DNA of 64,000 bases, taken from the NCBI GenBank assembly GCA_005656395.1, contig SRSI01000044.1, positions 1,612,001-1,676,000 of the forward strand. The letters run 5' to 3'. How positions within the stretch are numbered: position 1 is the first letter of the stretch; each line of letters begins with the position of its first letter. Under the pieces are notes generated by a model, which did not search any database, had not been told where the DNA came from, and worked only from the letters and a program-made list of their open reading frames with translations. A program made the position numbers and the translations under genes. The stretch is from Strongyloides papillosus (taxonomy: Eukaryota > Nematoda > Chromadorea > Rhabditida > Strongyloididae). This document shows, piece after piece, positions 43,801 to 55,939 of this stretch.

Positions 43801-44558
43801 AAAAAAATTAAACATAAACAAGATTCTGAAAATGAGAAGTTTTTAGTATTCAAAAGACTTCTCACCAATTACTCACCCACCACCACTTATGAAGACTTTA
43901 TAGAGGAAATCAACAAAACAATTCCTGAAGGTTTTGAATTGATGTCCAGATACTATGCTAAAGGATCATCAATACCGGTTGAGCGTGTGTTTAGTCAAGC
44001 TAAGTTGACATACAAAAAGCAGCACAAGTTTAAGAATTTTTGAAATCTACTAATGATTAAATGTAATTGTAAAATTTTTGAAAAAATGAAATTGTAACTT
44101 CTTATTTATGTTAAAAATGATTTTTAAATGTTTTTGGTGATTGTATAATAAATGTTTTGTGTTAGTTAATTTTAAAAGTATTTAAAATACACCAAACATT
44201 ATAACAAATATTGAAACGTTATATAAGTAAGAAATTTTATTTGAAATTGGTCTCGCAATCTACTATGACATAAAATCTAGAACATTAAATGCATAGAAAA
44301 TCACAAAAAAATGTTATATTGTTTAAATAAACAAATTTAAATAATTTGTTAATATATAATTAAATTTTTATGTAATATTATTTTTAAATTTTAAAATTTA
44401 CAAGTATCTACGGATACTGATACGGATCGATCCACGGATACTTATACGGATCGGGGCGGATAGTAAAATTCTCGATCCTAATCCGCTCCGATAGTCAACT
44501 ATCCGCTCCGTAATATCCGGGGCATTATTCGTTCCCAGTAATGTACTACTTCGTATTA
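40809..44558 (+). mobile_element. Decayed hAT transposon
   Basis: Direct repeats ACTTCGTATTA at 40809-40819 and 44548-44558 bracket the region. Ends share TCCGGAGCGG / CCGCTCCG subterminal motifs, clustered at 40830-40900 and 44400-44520, and a weak AGTACA/TGTACT inverted terminus. The interior encodes a broken hAT transposase. hAT elements normally make 8-bp duplications, so the 10-11 bp repeat is odd. Confidence 0.75.
41404..44043 (+). pseudogene. hAT transposase pseudogene (BED finger to dimerisation domain)
   Basis: 41404-41892 encodes an acidic repeat region and a BED-type zinc finger (CEGCGVQISRN...IRNHIRRRH). After one TAA the same frame runs to FVATTG at 41974, then a GT...AG intron-like gap (41975-42310) leads in frame to VPMRILDNKYF. 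42319-42786 holds the catalytic region (LTLDGWS and later QSDYARNM). 43077-43560 has an acidic linker and AAYLDPRTTY. 43880-44043 has the C-terminal dimerisation motif (RYYAKGSSIPVERVFSQAKL). Several stops and frameshifts show that it is dead. Confidence 0.85.
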
Positions 44559-45486
44559 TATATAATAGTGTATAAAAATGCAAAATAGACATCGTACAGT
44601 GTATAAAAATGCAAAATAGGCATGTAGTTAAATAAAAAATACCGATTAAGAAGCAATATATAGAAGTACAAAAAAGCGAAATAGACATCTAAAATGTAAT
44701 AAAAAAGGAAAACAAACATATGGATTAATAAACAACACTATAAATAAGGTATAATATAGGGGTACAAATAAAATGCAAAATAGACATAGTACAGTGTGTA
44801 AGAATGCAAAATAAAGTTACAAGAGTTTAATGCAATTAATAAATTGTTTTATATAGTACTACTGATAATATTAAATATGTTTTAATAATTAAAGAATAAT
44901 TAATTTATATTTTAATGAAGTTGCACAAATTACCGTGCTGAAAATTTTTTATATACTTTATTTTAAATTTACAGCAATAGCAATAATAAATTGGTAATTT
45001 TTAACATTTAATATATTGATAAATTAAAAAAACATTTTTATATACAATGTGGAAATTATTATAAAATATTTTTTATTAAAATAGTAAACATTAAATTTAA
45101 AAAATAAACAATTAAAATATAAATTACACTCTATCACCTAATTGCATTGTGTTTGGATTGTACTTTTCTTCTCTTTTTCTTAAGTTACTGATAGTTGTTG
45201 ATAGTGACTTGGCTTTTTCATTTAAACATGGTAGAAATAGTGTTAATGTATTCAATAACACTCAGAAAAAGAAGAGTACAATAGAAAAAATTATTTTTAA
45301 TGAAAATCTAATAGCATCCAAAACTTTATCCAATTCTAATGATTTAAAATAAATATAGCCAACAGCCAATGCTATTGTAGTTCCAAATAAAAACATAAAT
45401 ACAGCTCCAATACAAATGTAAAATTTGTATTTCTGTAATGTGTGTCCAAACCATCTAGTAGACAATTTTGTAAATATAAAATTCAT
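44559..45486. other. AT-rich region with ATGCAAAATAGACAT repeats
   Basis: The motif AAATGCAAAATAGACAT recurs four or five times at 44575-44820, loosely spaced. Frames at 45149-45486 on both strands have hydrophobic low-complexity products and no recognised domain. Confidence 0.5.
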
Positions 45487-46196
45487 TCAAAATGTTGCCT
45501 AAAAATTCTTATTTACGACAAGCTGGCAATGATTTCTACAATATTGAGAAACATAAGAAATTTATATACAGCAAATAACATGAATCAGCTGCAGAATTTC
45601 TTTTCTTCATACTTGATCAGTTTCAAAACTGGACTTTAGACTTAATGAAATGTCTTAATTGTAAATAAGAAAATAGTCTAATTTGCGAACACTGTAAAAC
45701 TAGCAGAATAATAGGTGAATTTGAAGCACTTATTTTGAATATAAATATCAATGATATGAATAACAAGAAGAATATGAACAATGCAATAAAAGAAATTTTG
45801 GAATATGAAAAAGAAAGTGTTGTTCGCAAATGTTCATTATGCAACAAGACTTCAGAAAGTATGACTAAGAAACGAGTTATAAGGAAATATCCAAAATATT
45901 TATTTGTGGAACTTACAAAAAATATCATAGATAAAAATTCTGAAAGTATGGAGATTGACTTCATATCTTCAAAAGATTCTTTGTATGTAAATGAATTCTT
46001 CACACAAAATACGCCTTATTTTGCGAAAGGATTTATTGCATACGAGAAATTTGGACGTAAAACAAGGCATTATTTAACTTTTATACGTTATGAAGATATG
46101 TGACATTGCCTTAATGATAGTCAAAAGATAAAAGTAATGAAAGAAAACAAATTGCCTACAAAAAATTGTACTATTTTGCATTGTGAAATGCTCTAA
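45487..46196 (+). pseudogene. Ubiquitin-specific-protease-like relic
   Basis: Translated across stops, this region shows features of a USP/UCH catalytic domain: an ESAAEFLFFILDQF segment (Q-box-like region), two CxxC pairs of the finger (KCLNC, KCSLC), YPKYLFVEL, and a C-terminal HYLTFIRYEDM...CLNDS segment where the catalytic His and nearby residues lie. The longest open part is 45735-46103 (122 codons). TAA at several places and TGA at a position where Trp is usual show decay. Origin (host gene, virus or transposon cargo) cannot be told. Confidence 0.55.
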
Positions 46197-46739
46197 ATAA
46201 TGATAAATTACTTATTTTTTATAGATAAATAAAAGTTTTTTTCTATTTTGTTTTTTAATTTTCATGATAAATACTATTTTCTTATTCAAAAATATGACTA
46301 AAATTTTTTTTAGACTTCAATAATTTTTTATTGTATTGATGACATTCATTATAGTTTATAATATGGAGCTTTATTTGTAGTGTTTATTTTTAATTTGTGT
46401 TGTAGATGTTTTATCATATCATTATATTTAAAAAAATATAACTTTCTTACTTTTTTATTGTTTGTCATATTTAATTAAGAATAATATCTTTATAATACAT
46501 TAATATACATTTGTATCATATAAAAATTGCCATCCTTTAAAGTTTGCATCATTTTTAAAATTTCGTGTTATCACATTATTCATATATAATAAAAGGTTAT
46601 ATATGTTAATAAGATAAGAAAAAGTGCCATAACTATGAGAATAACACAGTTAAGGCACATTACGACACTAAATACTCATTGTTAATACATACTTTACCAA
46701 TGTCGAAAAATGCAAAATAGCAGTAGTGGAGAGATGGGC
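46197..46739. other. AT-rich spacer
   Basis: No feature recognised. Confidence 0.4.
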
Positions 46740-49700
46740 TCCCATAATGAGATATTTAGACTTTGAACTTAAAAACAGGATTATGCTGGATCTACCTTTA
46801 ACTACCCTTCCTATTTCAAAAGATAACATAAAAAAAAGAAATTACCAAAAAATTCAATCTTAAACAAAGAGATTTTCCAAGTGCAATAAGAGACCCACTC
46901 ATAAATGAAGAAGTTCTTTCAAGATCATTAATCCCTAACCAACTTAGAAAATTCAATTTCAATAAAAAGATTCAAACTGGTAGAGAAAGAAATGAGATTA
47001 CAAGTAGCAATGATATTAATTTTCAGAATAACCAAAATGAAAACCAAACATGCACTCCAACTAAGGAAACAATAATAATGCCCCAAGTTTTAAATAATAC
47101 ACTAATAAATTATAGCTTTAATGTAGATAATAATTAGGATAAAATCCATGAAACTATTATAGGAAAAAAATCTTATGCTGATAAAGTTAAAGAAAATATT
47201 AAGAGTAAAAATAAAAGAGTGAAAACTGATAAAAAGCAAAAAGGAAAGGTTGCTAATTCACATAAAATAAAACACAAACAAAACCATTTAAAGACCAAAG
47301 CCGAATAGAAAGATGGAAAATCATGGAGAAAACTAATGGTTCCATATTCAGATATAATATTCACAAATGGACTCCAATGAATGAAATCGATAAAATATTA
47401 GAATCTAAACTTGCAAACTACAATAAAGTATGAAAACAAGCTAATGTATCTGAAAATAAAGCTATTAACAATTGGCGTAAAGCAACGAAAGAACTAAAAA
47501 TAACTGCACGTATTTTGAAATCCTATGATCATACAAAAATGGGCATAGATGGTATGAAAATTGATAATATAATTAAGATCAAATGAGCGAGAAATAAAAC
47601 ATCTAGATTTGTAGATAAAGTTAAAAAACTTATCTTGCGAAAAAACTCCCGCGATAAAAAAGATAAAGCTAATGCCAATTACAAACTTAGAAAAATAGTC
47701 CAATTCTGTAAAATAAAAAGAAATTATAAAAAAATAGAAAACATTGACCAAATTCTTTATTTTAATAATGAAAAAATTAAAAATTTAGACAAAAGAATAG
47801 AGATGGTACATAAAAAGAATAACGATAATAAAATAAGATTTAATTTCAAATCCAAACCTTTCTTTAAAAGTTTAAATTTAGACAAAAACCAAAAAACAAA
47901 CATCCCAAATGAAACAATGGAAGACTATCTTACCGATCTTTTTAACGAAGAAGATACCAAAGATAACGGGTTGTTAAGACAATGGTTAAATGAAACTCAG
48001 TTTGAACAACAAAATATTGTTAATATTTGGAATGAAGAATTATTTGAGAATGAGTTGAAATATAGTAAGAGATGGAAGGCGGCAGGTTTAAACGGCATAT
48101 ATTTAGCTTTATATAAACAATTACCCAGTGCCAAAATGTTTCTTAAGAATTGGTGTTTGGGGGTTCTTAAAGGTAAAATCAAAGTATCCAAATTTAACGT
48201 TGTTAGTAAAACATTTGAAATATTTAAATCTGGAGATGCCAACCTCCCACAAAACTAACGATTCATTAACGTATTAAACAGTCACTTTAAAATTCTGTCA
48301 CAAATGATGAATGAAATGATAAGAGATCATCTTATTAAGGTTATGCCAAAAGAACAACAAGCAAATTAAAAAACAAAAATGGATTACATGATGGTACCAT
48401 CTTTAACCGACTTCTTGAACAATCTCATGGTAGCGAGGGAAACCAATTGAATCAAGCATAGATTGATTTCCGTGAAGCTTTTGTCACAATATCACACTAA
48501 AAATTAAAACTAATGCTTTCTAAATTAGAGGTTGATAAAAGAATTTTAAACATCATCTTCTCATCAATGAAATATTAGTTATTTAAACTAAATTCTTCTA
48601 AATCAAAAACCTGGATCCATCTCAAAAAAGCATTTACCAGGGTGATAATATGAGTCTAACGTTATTCATAGTCTCAATTTTACCTTTAAGTTACATTTTA
48701 AATTAACAAATAACAATTTTCCTGTCTCCAAACATCAGCCTAAATCATGTTAAATTCTATGACGACATCAAACTTTTTGCAAAAACTCCCGATGATCTCA
48801 ATATTCTTGTATCATTGGTTGAAAAGTTCGGACAAGAGATAGGACTATTGACAAATACAAAAAAATGTACCTATAGTTTAAGTGAAATTCTAAATTCTTC
48901 TCAATTAGAAGAAATAGCATATGCAGATTACAATGAACTTAAAGCCACGTATAAGTATCTTGGTATTGACGAGGACCAATATGGGTATAATATGGAAGAA
49001 AATGTTGAAAGAATATACGAAGCAATCGAGAAATTCTTGAATTTAGTTTTCTCGATTCCTTTATTCATAGGTGATATGATAAAAGCTATAAACACTTGCA
49101 TTTTACCAAAAGTTTCCTACATTTTCAGCCATCAAGGAGAACCAACTCTAAGAAATAAAATTGCACAAAAAATTGACTTAATTATACGTAAGTTTATGAA
49201 TGAACATAAAATTAAAATGTCAAAAATAACAAATGCCCGTCTATATCTTACAAATAAGAACATGGGGGTTAAGTCTAGAAAACACACAAATTGAACTTGA
49301 CAAAATCAACCTGAAACTATATGTCCACTTACACTATTCTAAATTCTTTAATGATTTAAAAGATAAGTTAATAGGGTTTAAAAACCTATTTAGTAACCTA
49401 GCCAACATATATGGTCTTAAAATAGAGTACGAAGAAGACCATCTTATAATCAAAGATATAATCTTTGAATCTGAAAAAAAATGTAATAAATATATAGTTG
49501 AATCCATTGATAAAGTTGATGAACCATATTGGTTAACAGAATATAGTAAAAATAGAACTTACCCAGCAACTGTAGTTTCACAAAAATTATTCACTCTTGG
49601 ACATGGTATAATGTTCTATCACCAAAATTGTATAACAATATAACTATGATTCAAGAAAGCATTTATCCTTAACTCAATAACCCTGCTAATTCAAACAGCA

Positions 49701-50085
49701 AATGTGAACTAAATAGCAATGAAGGACATAAATGTAATAAATTTGATCATCCTAACAATATCCTAAGTGAATGCGAATTAAATAATGGTAATCAAAGAAA
49801 AAGACATGACAAAATCTTATATCAAATAGTAAATATAATTTCAATGGCCAACTCAACGAAATTTATATCATATGAAGATAGTAGCAAACCATTAGAATTC
49901 TAAAATCTCAAAATTTGTGTAGATCACCCATTCTCTTTCAACGTAACAATATACCATTCTAGATCAGACATAGTTTTCTACATGGAATCTAAAATCATAG
50001 TAGCCGAATTATGTATTTCTTACTATAAAAACCTGGAAATAGCAGCAACAATTATACACAAAAAACCTAAACATGTCTTTTAGAC
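46740..50085 (+). pseudogene. R2/R4-like non-LTR retrotransposon relic
   Basis: Scattered frames (47635-48258, 48815-49294, 49233-49643) align in order with a LINE polyprotein. There is a basic N-terminal region, then WKAAGLNGI...YKQL (start of RT), INVLNSHFKILS, IDFREAF (motif A), FYDDIKLFAKT near 48756-48790 (catalytic YDD) and KATYKYLGI (thumb). The tail runs to about 50085. Stops of all three kinds and frame changes mark it as dead. The RT style resembles elements with restriction-like endonucleases, but the endonuclease motif itself is not clear. Confidence 0.75.
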
Positions 50086-51387
50086 CAATACGATTTATAT
50101 AAAAAAGGCTATATTCGATAGTATTTTGGAGCCTTGGTTTTTTACCCTTTTTGAAAACACATTCTAGCCTATTTTGTATGTACATTCTATCTCATTTTGC
50201 ATATACAAAACGAATTAGAATATGTGTTTAAAATGAAGTAGAATGTACATCCAAAATTGGTTAGAATGTAGCCTATATTTTACTACCAGTTTGTAACTTT
50301 CATAGTTTCTTACGTATTGTGTTAAATTAAAAGATTTTTAAAACGTTTTTTCAGTTAGTTGATAGAAATATTTATTATCTATCGATAGAATATGGCATCA
50401 CTACTTAATATTAATAAGTAACAAAACAAACAAAAATAAATGATAGATATTTTAAAAGTTTTTTTTAACCATCCTGTTAAAAATATTAAAAGCAAACAAA
50501 GTAAAAAAATATTCATATTATTTTAAGAATAAACTTGACAATAAGTGAGTTTTTCTCACAATGTTCACAAAAAATCACATCATTTGCAGTACATTCTTGA
50601 TTCTCTTCAATCAACTAAAAATTAAGAGTTTCCTAATGATTTTTTAAAATTTCATAAACACATAAAATCACCATCTAAAACTTCTAGGAATCATAATCCT
50701 TACTCTCTAAGATAATCATGCAACATTTAATGTCCAAAATTGTTGTAGTAATAAGTGGTTACGAAATTTCTTTTATGTTAACATATTACGATCTTAGTTT
50801 TATATCAATATAAAGAGTTCCAAATCTTATTAATTTTGTAAGATCACTAACTAAACTAAAAATGTTGAATTTCACAGTAATAGCGGACCATCGCGTTTAT
50901 ATCAAATTAAACTTTTTAAGTATGTCTAATTTGGTGAGAGACTCCAACAGGTGAATATATCTAATTAAATATTGCTAATATTATTGTACTTGATATTCAT
51001 TAGATCTATAAGAATTGTAAAATAATTTTTGCTGTTTTAAAGTAAATTTAATGATGTAAAAATACATAGGATTATGGTTTTTGAAAAGTGATGCCGTTAT
51101 TTTTTCCTTTATTATTTTATATTTGTTATTATCTTTTAGTATCAACTTTCAATATTGTGTAAAAACATTAATAAGTCTGTGAAATAGTATAAAATGGGTA
51201 AATAAACAAATAAAAATTTATAATAACTTCACAACAGGGTCAATTACTAAAAAAACTTGGAAGTCTAAAATCATTTAAGATAGATAAAGCTACAGGCTAA
51301 ATTCAAGCTCATTTTGCATATACAAAACGAGGTAGAAATGTATATGCAAAAAACAATTCAATGTATACACAAAATGATACAAAAATA
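50086..51387. other. AT-rich region with palindromic TAGAATGTA motifs
   Basis: At 50150-50270 a palindromic cluster contains ACATTCTA, CATTTTGCATATACAAAACGA and TAGAATGTACAT. Related motifs recur at 51300-51380 and 52850-52920, i.e. on both sides of the next element, which interrupts the second cluster. Confidence 0.5.
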
Positions 51388-52844
51388 TACAGGGTGGCCC
51401 ACCTAAAACTCCCCAGACATTTGCGTATATATCTCCACGCATAGATAAGCTACAAACATGGTATTATAATCATTTTGTAGCTGAGATATATCCCATCCTA
51501 AATCTATTGACAAATTAACAAAATGTGGATTCTAGTTGGAGTTATGAGCTATTGAAATTTAGGTGCATTTTTCGACTTTCACTAAATGTAACTTTTTTAT
51601 TTGGAAAGATTTTTTAATAATTGTTGCAGACTCTGAAAGTACAAAGTCTTTTGTACTAACCCCCAAAATTAGATAAAAATTAAAGTACAGTAACTATGTT
51701 TAATTTTTAAATAAAGGTTAAAAATCTTGATTTTTGTCGAAAAATCGATGTTTTTTAAGGATAACATTTTAATCAGATAATTTTTAAACATTTTTTATTG
51801 ATATTCTGGTAGAGTAAGCGAATCTCTATCGAATGCATATATAACCGTTCTGAGCAGTTGACATTTAAAGAAGTTATGATTTGCCAAAGTCGACTTTTTG
51901 ACACTTTCATTTGAAAGTTAAAATACAAATAATACTTTCCCAGGTCTTTATGGTATCCTAATAGCAATAATAAGACTACTTATCCATATTAGTTTACAGA
52001 TGATTACTTGTTTGTTCATAAATTGTCTAAAGAACTGAAATATTCCTTATCACATAAATTCAAGAAAAAAATAATTTTTCTAATATTTTCACACTATTTA
52101 CAATTATTTTAAACTATTTTGTATAAATATTACTCTGTAAGAACAATTATAATGTGTTTTTTTAATTTCTTGTATATCCACTTATAATCTCATACCCTGT
52201 ATTTTTAAAATATGAGCGAGTTTTTATCAAATAAGGGTAATATTTTTAACACATTTGAAAATAAAACATAATCCGTGCCCGAAAATTTGAAAAAGATTGA
52301 CATATTTTCTTTTTTTATAGAATTATTGTAAAAAATGGTCAATTTTTGACTATTCATAACTTTCTTCAAACTTAATCAAATTTAGTGACACTATACTTAT
52401 TCGATAGAGCTTTGCTTACTCTATCAGAATATTAATAAAAACTTTTTAAAAATTATCTAATTAAAATGTTATTCTTAAAAAACTTCGATTTTTTGGCAAA
52501 ATCAAAATTTTTAACTTTTATTTAAAAATTAAACAAAGTTGCGAGACATCAATTTTTACGTAATTTTGGGATTTAGTACAAAAGACTTTGTAATTTCAGA
52601 ATCTGCAACAATTATTAAACAATCTTTTTAAATAAAAAAGTTGCATTTAGTGAAAGTCGAAAACTGCACCTAAATTTCAATAGCCCATAACTCTAACTAG
52701 AACCCACATTTTGTTGATTTGTCAATAGATTTAGGACGGGATATATCTCAGCTACAAAATAATTATAATACCATGTTTGTAGCTTATCTATGCGTGGAGA
52801 TATATACGCAAATGTCTGGGGAGTTTTAGGTAGGCCACCCTGTA
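51388..52844. mobile_element. Fold-back element with TACAGGGTGG ends
   Basis: 1457 bp. Ends TACAGGGTGGCCCACC and GGCCACCCTGTA are flanked by TA. Inverted arms of several hundred bp include CTCCCCAGACATTTGCG, ATCTCCACGCATAGAT and GCATTTAGTGAAAGTCGA. TA flanks fit a Tc1/mariner-type target, but no transposase is present. Frames inside (51773-51967) are spurious. Confidence 0.75.
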
Positions 52845-54355
52845 TATGCAAAATGTGTACAACAATAGAATAAAAACAGACTTAGAATGTAGATGTAAAA
52901 TGGAGTAGAATGTAACCTGTCGCCTACACCATTCTGGATGGTCAGTTATTTTAACATCACCTGCATTTTTTAGCATTCTGAGCATTTTCGGTGGAAAAGA
53001 CATGTTTAGGTTTTATGTGTAACACAAAGATACACATTATTTGGAGAAAAAGAATTGAAAGACATTATACCAAAAGAAAAAGAACATGAGAATATCGGAA
53101 TAAATAATTTTGTTAAGTCTCTAAGATTAGGAGAAAGTAAAGATGCTGAATTTATACCGTTAGTAATCGGTAACATGGATGAATTAAATGAAAATAGATA
53201 CCAAGATGGGGTCAAATTATTTAAAATCTTAGAAATCAAAAGAATTAATAAGTAAAAATTTTTATTGGTAGTTAGCTCTCTATAATTAAATATATTAATG
53301 CAATAATAACAAAGGACTACAATATGAGAAAAATGATTACATACAAAAATATCAGAAATGTAAAAAATGATTAGTTCAAAACAATTTTACTAATTTATAC
53401 TAGATTTTCTTGGGAATATGTCACTATAAAATAATTAGTAAGATCTCAAAAAGAATAGCAATAGAAAGTGAATTTTTAATATACAAATATCTCAAATCTA
53501 CAGATAGAATTAAGAACAAAAATTGTGAAGAAGAATAATAATATTTATTGTGTAGTAATTGAGCCCTTAATTTTTAATCAAATATCCACAATTAAATCCC
53601 TTAATTTACATTCAACCTAAATTATAAACAGACAGTTAACAAATCGCATACTTACAACTAATCTTAAGATATTATTATAATTAACGTTGTTATTCTTATC
53701 TTAATTTAATTTATATGTTACTTTTATGTGAAGCTGCGTCTTTCACGTTCATTTTAATTTAAGTAAGTGTAATAAAATGTTATATAAAACCCAGTTTCTT
53801 GATAGTCGGGAATACTAAGGTTTGCATTTTATTAATTGCATAGTATAAATGCATTATTTCACTTTGTAATTTCTAAAATGCATTTTTTGTCAAAAAAGGG
53901 GGAAATACTCTAGTTCGCGTCTTTTGACAAAAAGTTTTGACCACTATTCGATGGCTTAACTTCTTTTCTATTAAGTATTTGAAGCAACATTTTTTTTAAA
54001 AGTTAATTAAAGATTAAGTTTTAGACAATTTTATAGCTAAATTCTTATGCAATTTATTAACAAGAATATGGTTAGAAAATAAAACTAACATACTATCTTG
54101 ATAAAAAATATCAATAAGCATTTGAGTTATAAAATATTACAATTAACGTCAAAACATTAATATTTGCTCTTCATTCTTTCGTATAGCATCTAAACATTGG
54201 AAGATTTATAGTAAATCTTTTTTAATGTGAACAAAAACACATAATATTGTTTTTTAACTTTACTTATTTTTGATTTTTAACAACGGCTCTTTAAGTATTT
54301 TATAGAACGGAAGTTGAGATTTCAAATACTTTTATAATATTGTAGAAAAATGTTA
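52845..54355. other. AT-rich region with short coding-like and D fragments
   Basis: 53040-53255 has an unbroken charged frame (about 70 codons, ...KEKEHENIGINNFVK...) of unknown origin, perhaps part of the LINE. 53790-53950 is a D-element fragment (AAACCCAGTTTCTTGATAG onward). Nothing else recognised. Confidence 0.5.
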
Positions 54356-55935
54356 CACACCGGTAAGATGACCGGATTTTATGCTTTTTCGCGCATTTTG
54401 GCGGGAGGAGGAGCATTTTTATAACTTTAGGGCGCACCGTAAAAGTGATATTCAAACATTTTGTATTGTTATTTTTATTAAAAATTATGTATTATGCTTT
54501 TTTAAAAATTTAAAAATTTCAATTTTGAAGGTGTTTTTCACCTCAAAAAATGACCAAAAATGGCACTTTTTGGGACTTTACAGGTGCTACCACGAGATTT
54601 CAAAAAATATGAGATAGATCTCTTTCGATTCCTAAACTTCTTATCTATAACATATTTTTTTTTCGAAGGACATTTTCTAACAGGGAAAAAAGTTATGAGG
54701 CAAAATGTAAGTTTACCTCAAAAAGTACCAAATTTTAAGATAAAAATGATAAAAAAATAGTTATTTATATTATAAAAAATATTAACAATTAAAAACATAT
54801 ATTATAAAACTCTATAAGAATGCAAACAAATAAAAAAAGCAAACAATAAACACGTTAGGAATGCCAACAGGCTTTTTATCAAAACAAAGCAATTTTTGAC
54901 TAAAAATGCTAACAATTGTTAGCTATAAAGGCATAAACAATTAATTTTTCTTAACTATTTGATTTATTTACCTATCTCAATATGCCTAGAAAAATAAAAC
55001 TTGCTTTATTAAGATTTAAAACTAGCTGTCTCAATATAAATATGCTAATGCACAAACAAAAAGAAGAAATGAACTTTTTAAAAGCCTTAGGACTTTTTAT
55101 ATAAGTTCTTATTATGCATTACTGATGAATTAACAAAATGATTTGAATATCTACATTTAAAATTTGAAGAATCTTTGCAAACATTCAACTTTAACTAAAA
55201 AATTCTTTGTATTACCGAAATATCATATATTTGGTTGATCATTTAGTTGAATTTATTGGTGATTATGGGATCTCTTGTTATTTCAGTGAGCAAGAAATTA
55301 AGAGTTTATATGCTTGGTTTAAGAATGACTCAATTTGTTTTCATTATATAACTTATAATACCACAAAACAACGAAAAAAAATGCTTTATTTAATGAAGGC
55401 AGCAAATAATTGTCACGAATTTTAAAATTGGTAATATTTTCAAAATTTTTTCTTTTTTTTACTTTTATATAATGAATATTTGAATTTATACAAAAATACT
55501 AAAAAAAGTTATGTATAAATATTGTTTTACGTTTTTTATCATTAAAAATTTGGTACTTTTTGAGGTAAACTTACTTTTTGTCTTATAACTTTTTTCCCTG
55601 TTAGAAAATGTCCTTCGAAAAAAAAATATGTTATAGATAAGAAGTTTAGGAATCGAACGATATCTATCTCATATTTTTTGAAATCTCGTGGTAGCTCCTG
55701 TAAAGTCCCAAAAAGTGCCATTTTTGGGTATTTTTGAGGTGAAAAACACCTTCAAAATTGAAATTTTTGAATTTTTAAAAAAGTATAGTATTTAATTTTT
55801 AATAAAAATAATAATAAAAAATGTTTTAATATCACTTTTACGGTGCGCCTCGGAGATATGAGATTTTATAAAAACGACGCGGAAAAGCGTCATTTATGCA
55901 AAATCCCGTTTTTAATACTACGCGTTAGCGGTGTG
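54356..55935. mobile_element. Fold-back element CACACCG...CGGTGTG, copy 1
   Basis: 1580 bp with 4-bp duplication GTTA (54352-54355, 55936-55939). Inverted arms of about 400 bp are joined by a 0.8-kb centre. Ends CACACCGGTAAGATGACC and ACTACGCGTTAGCGGTGTG. Small frames (54381-54760, 55207-55425) repeat in both arms or copies without a known domain. The 5'-CAC termini and 4-bp TSD recall Chapaev-type elements, but no transposase is encoded. Confidence 0.82.
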
Positions 55936-55939
55936 GTTA

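Noticed and set aside
45149..45486. Membrane protein genes on opposite strands
   Set aside because: Hydrophobic products come from AT-rich codons, and no family is recognised.
46080..46110. TGA at a position where Trp is typical in a USP-like relic, also TGA in the LTR element and the LINE, suggesting TGA codes for Trp
   Set aside because: The same relics contain TAA and TAG, and the intact MULE gene uses TGG for Trp with no internal TGA. G-to-A decay explains the cases.
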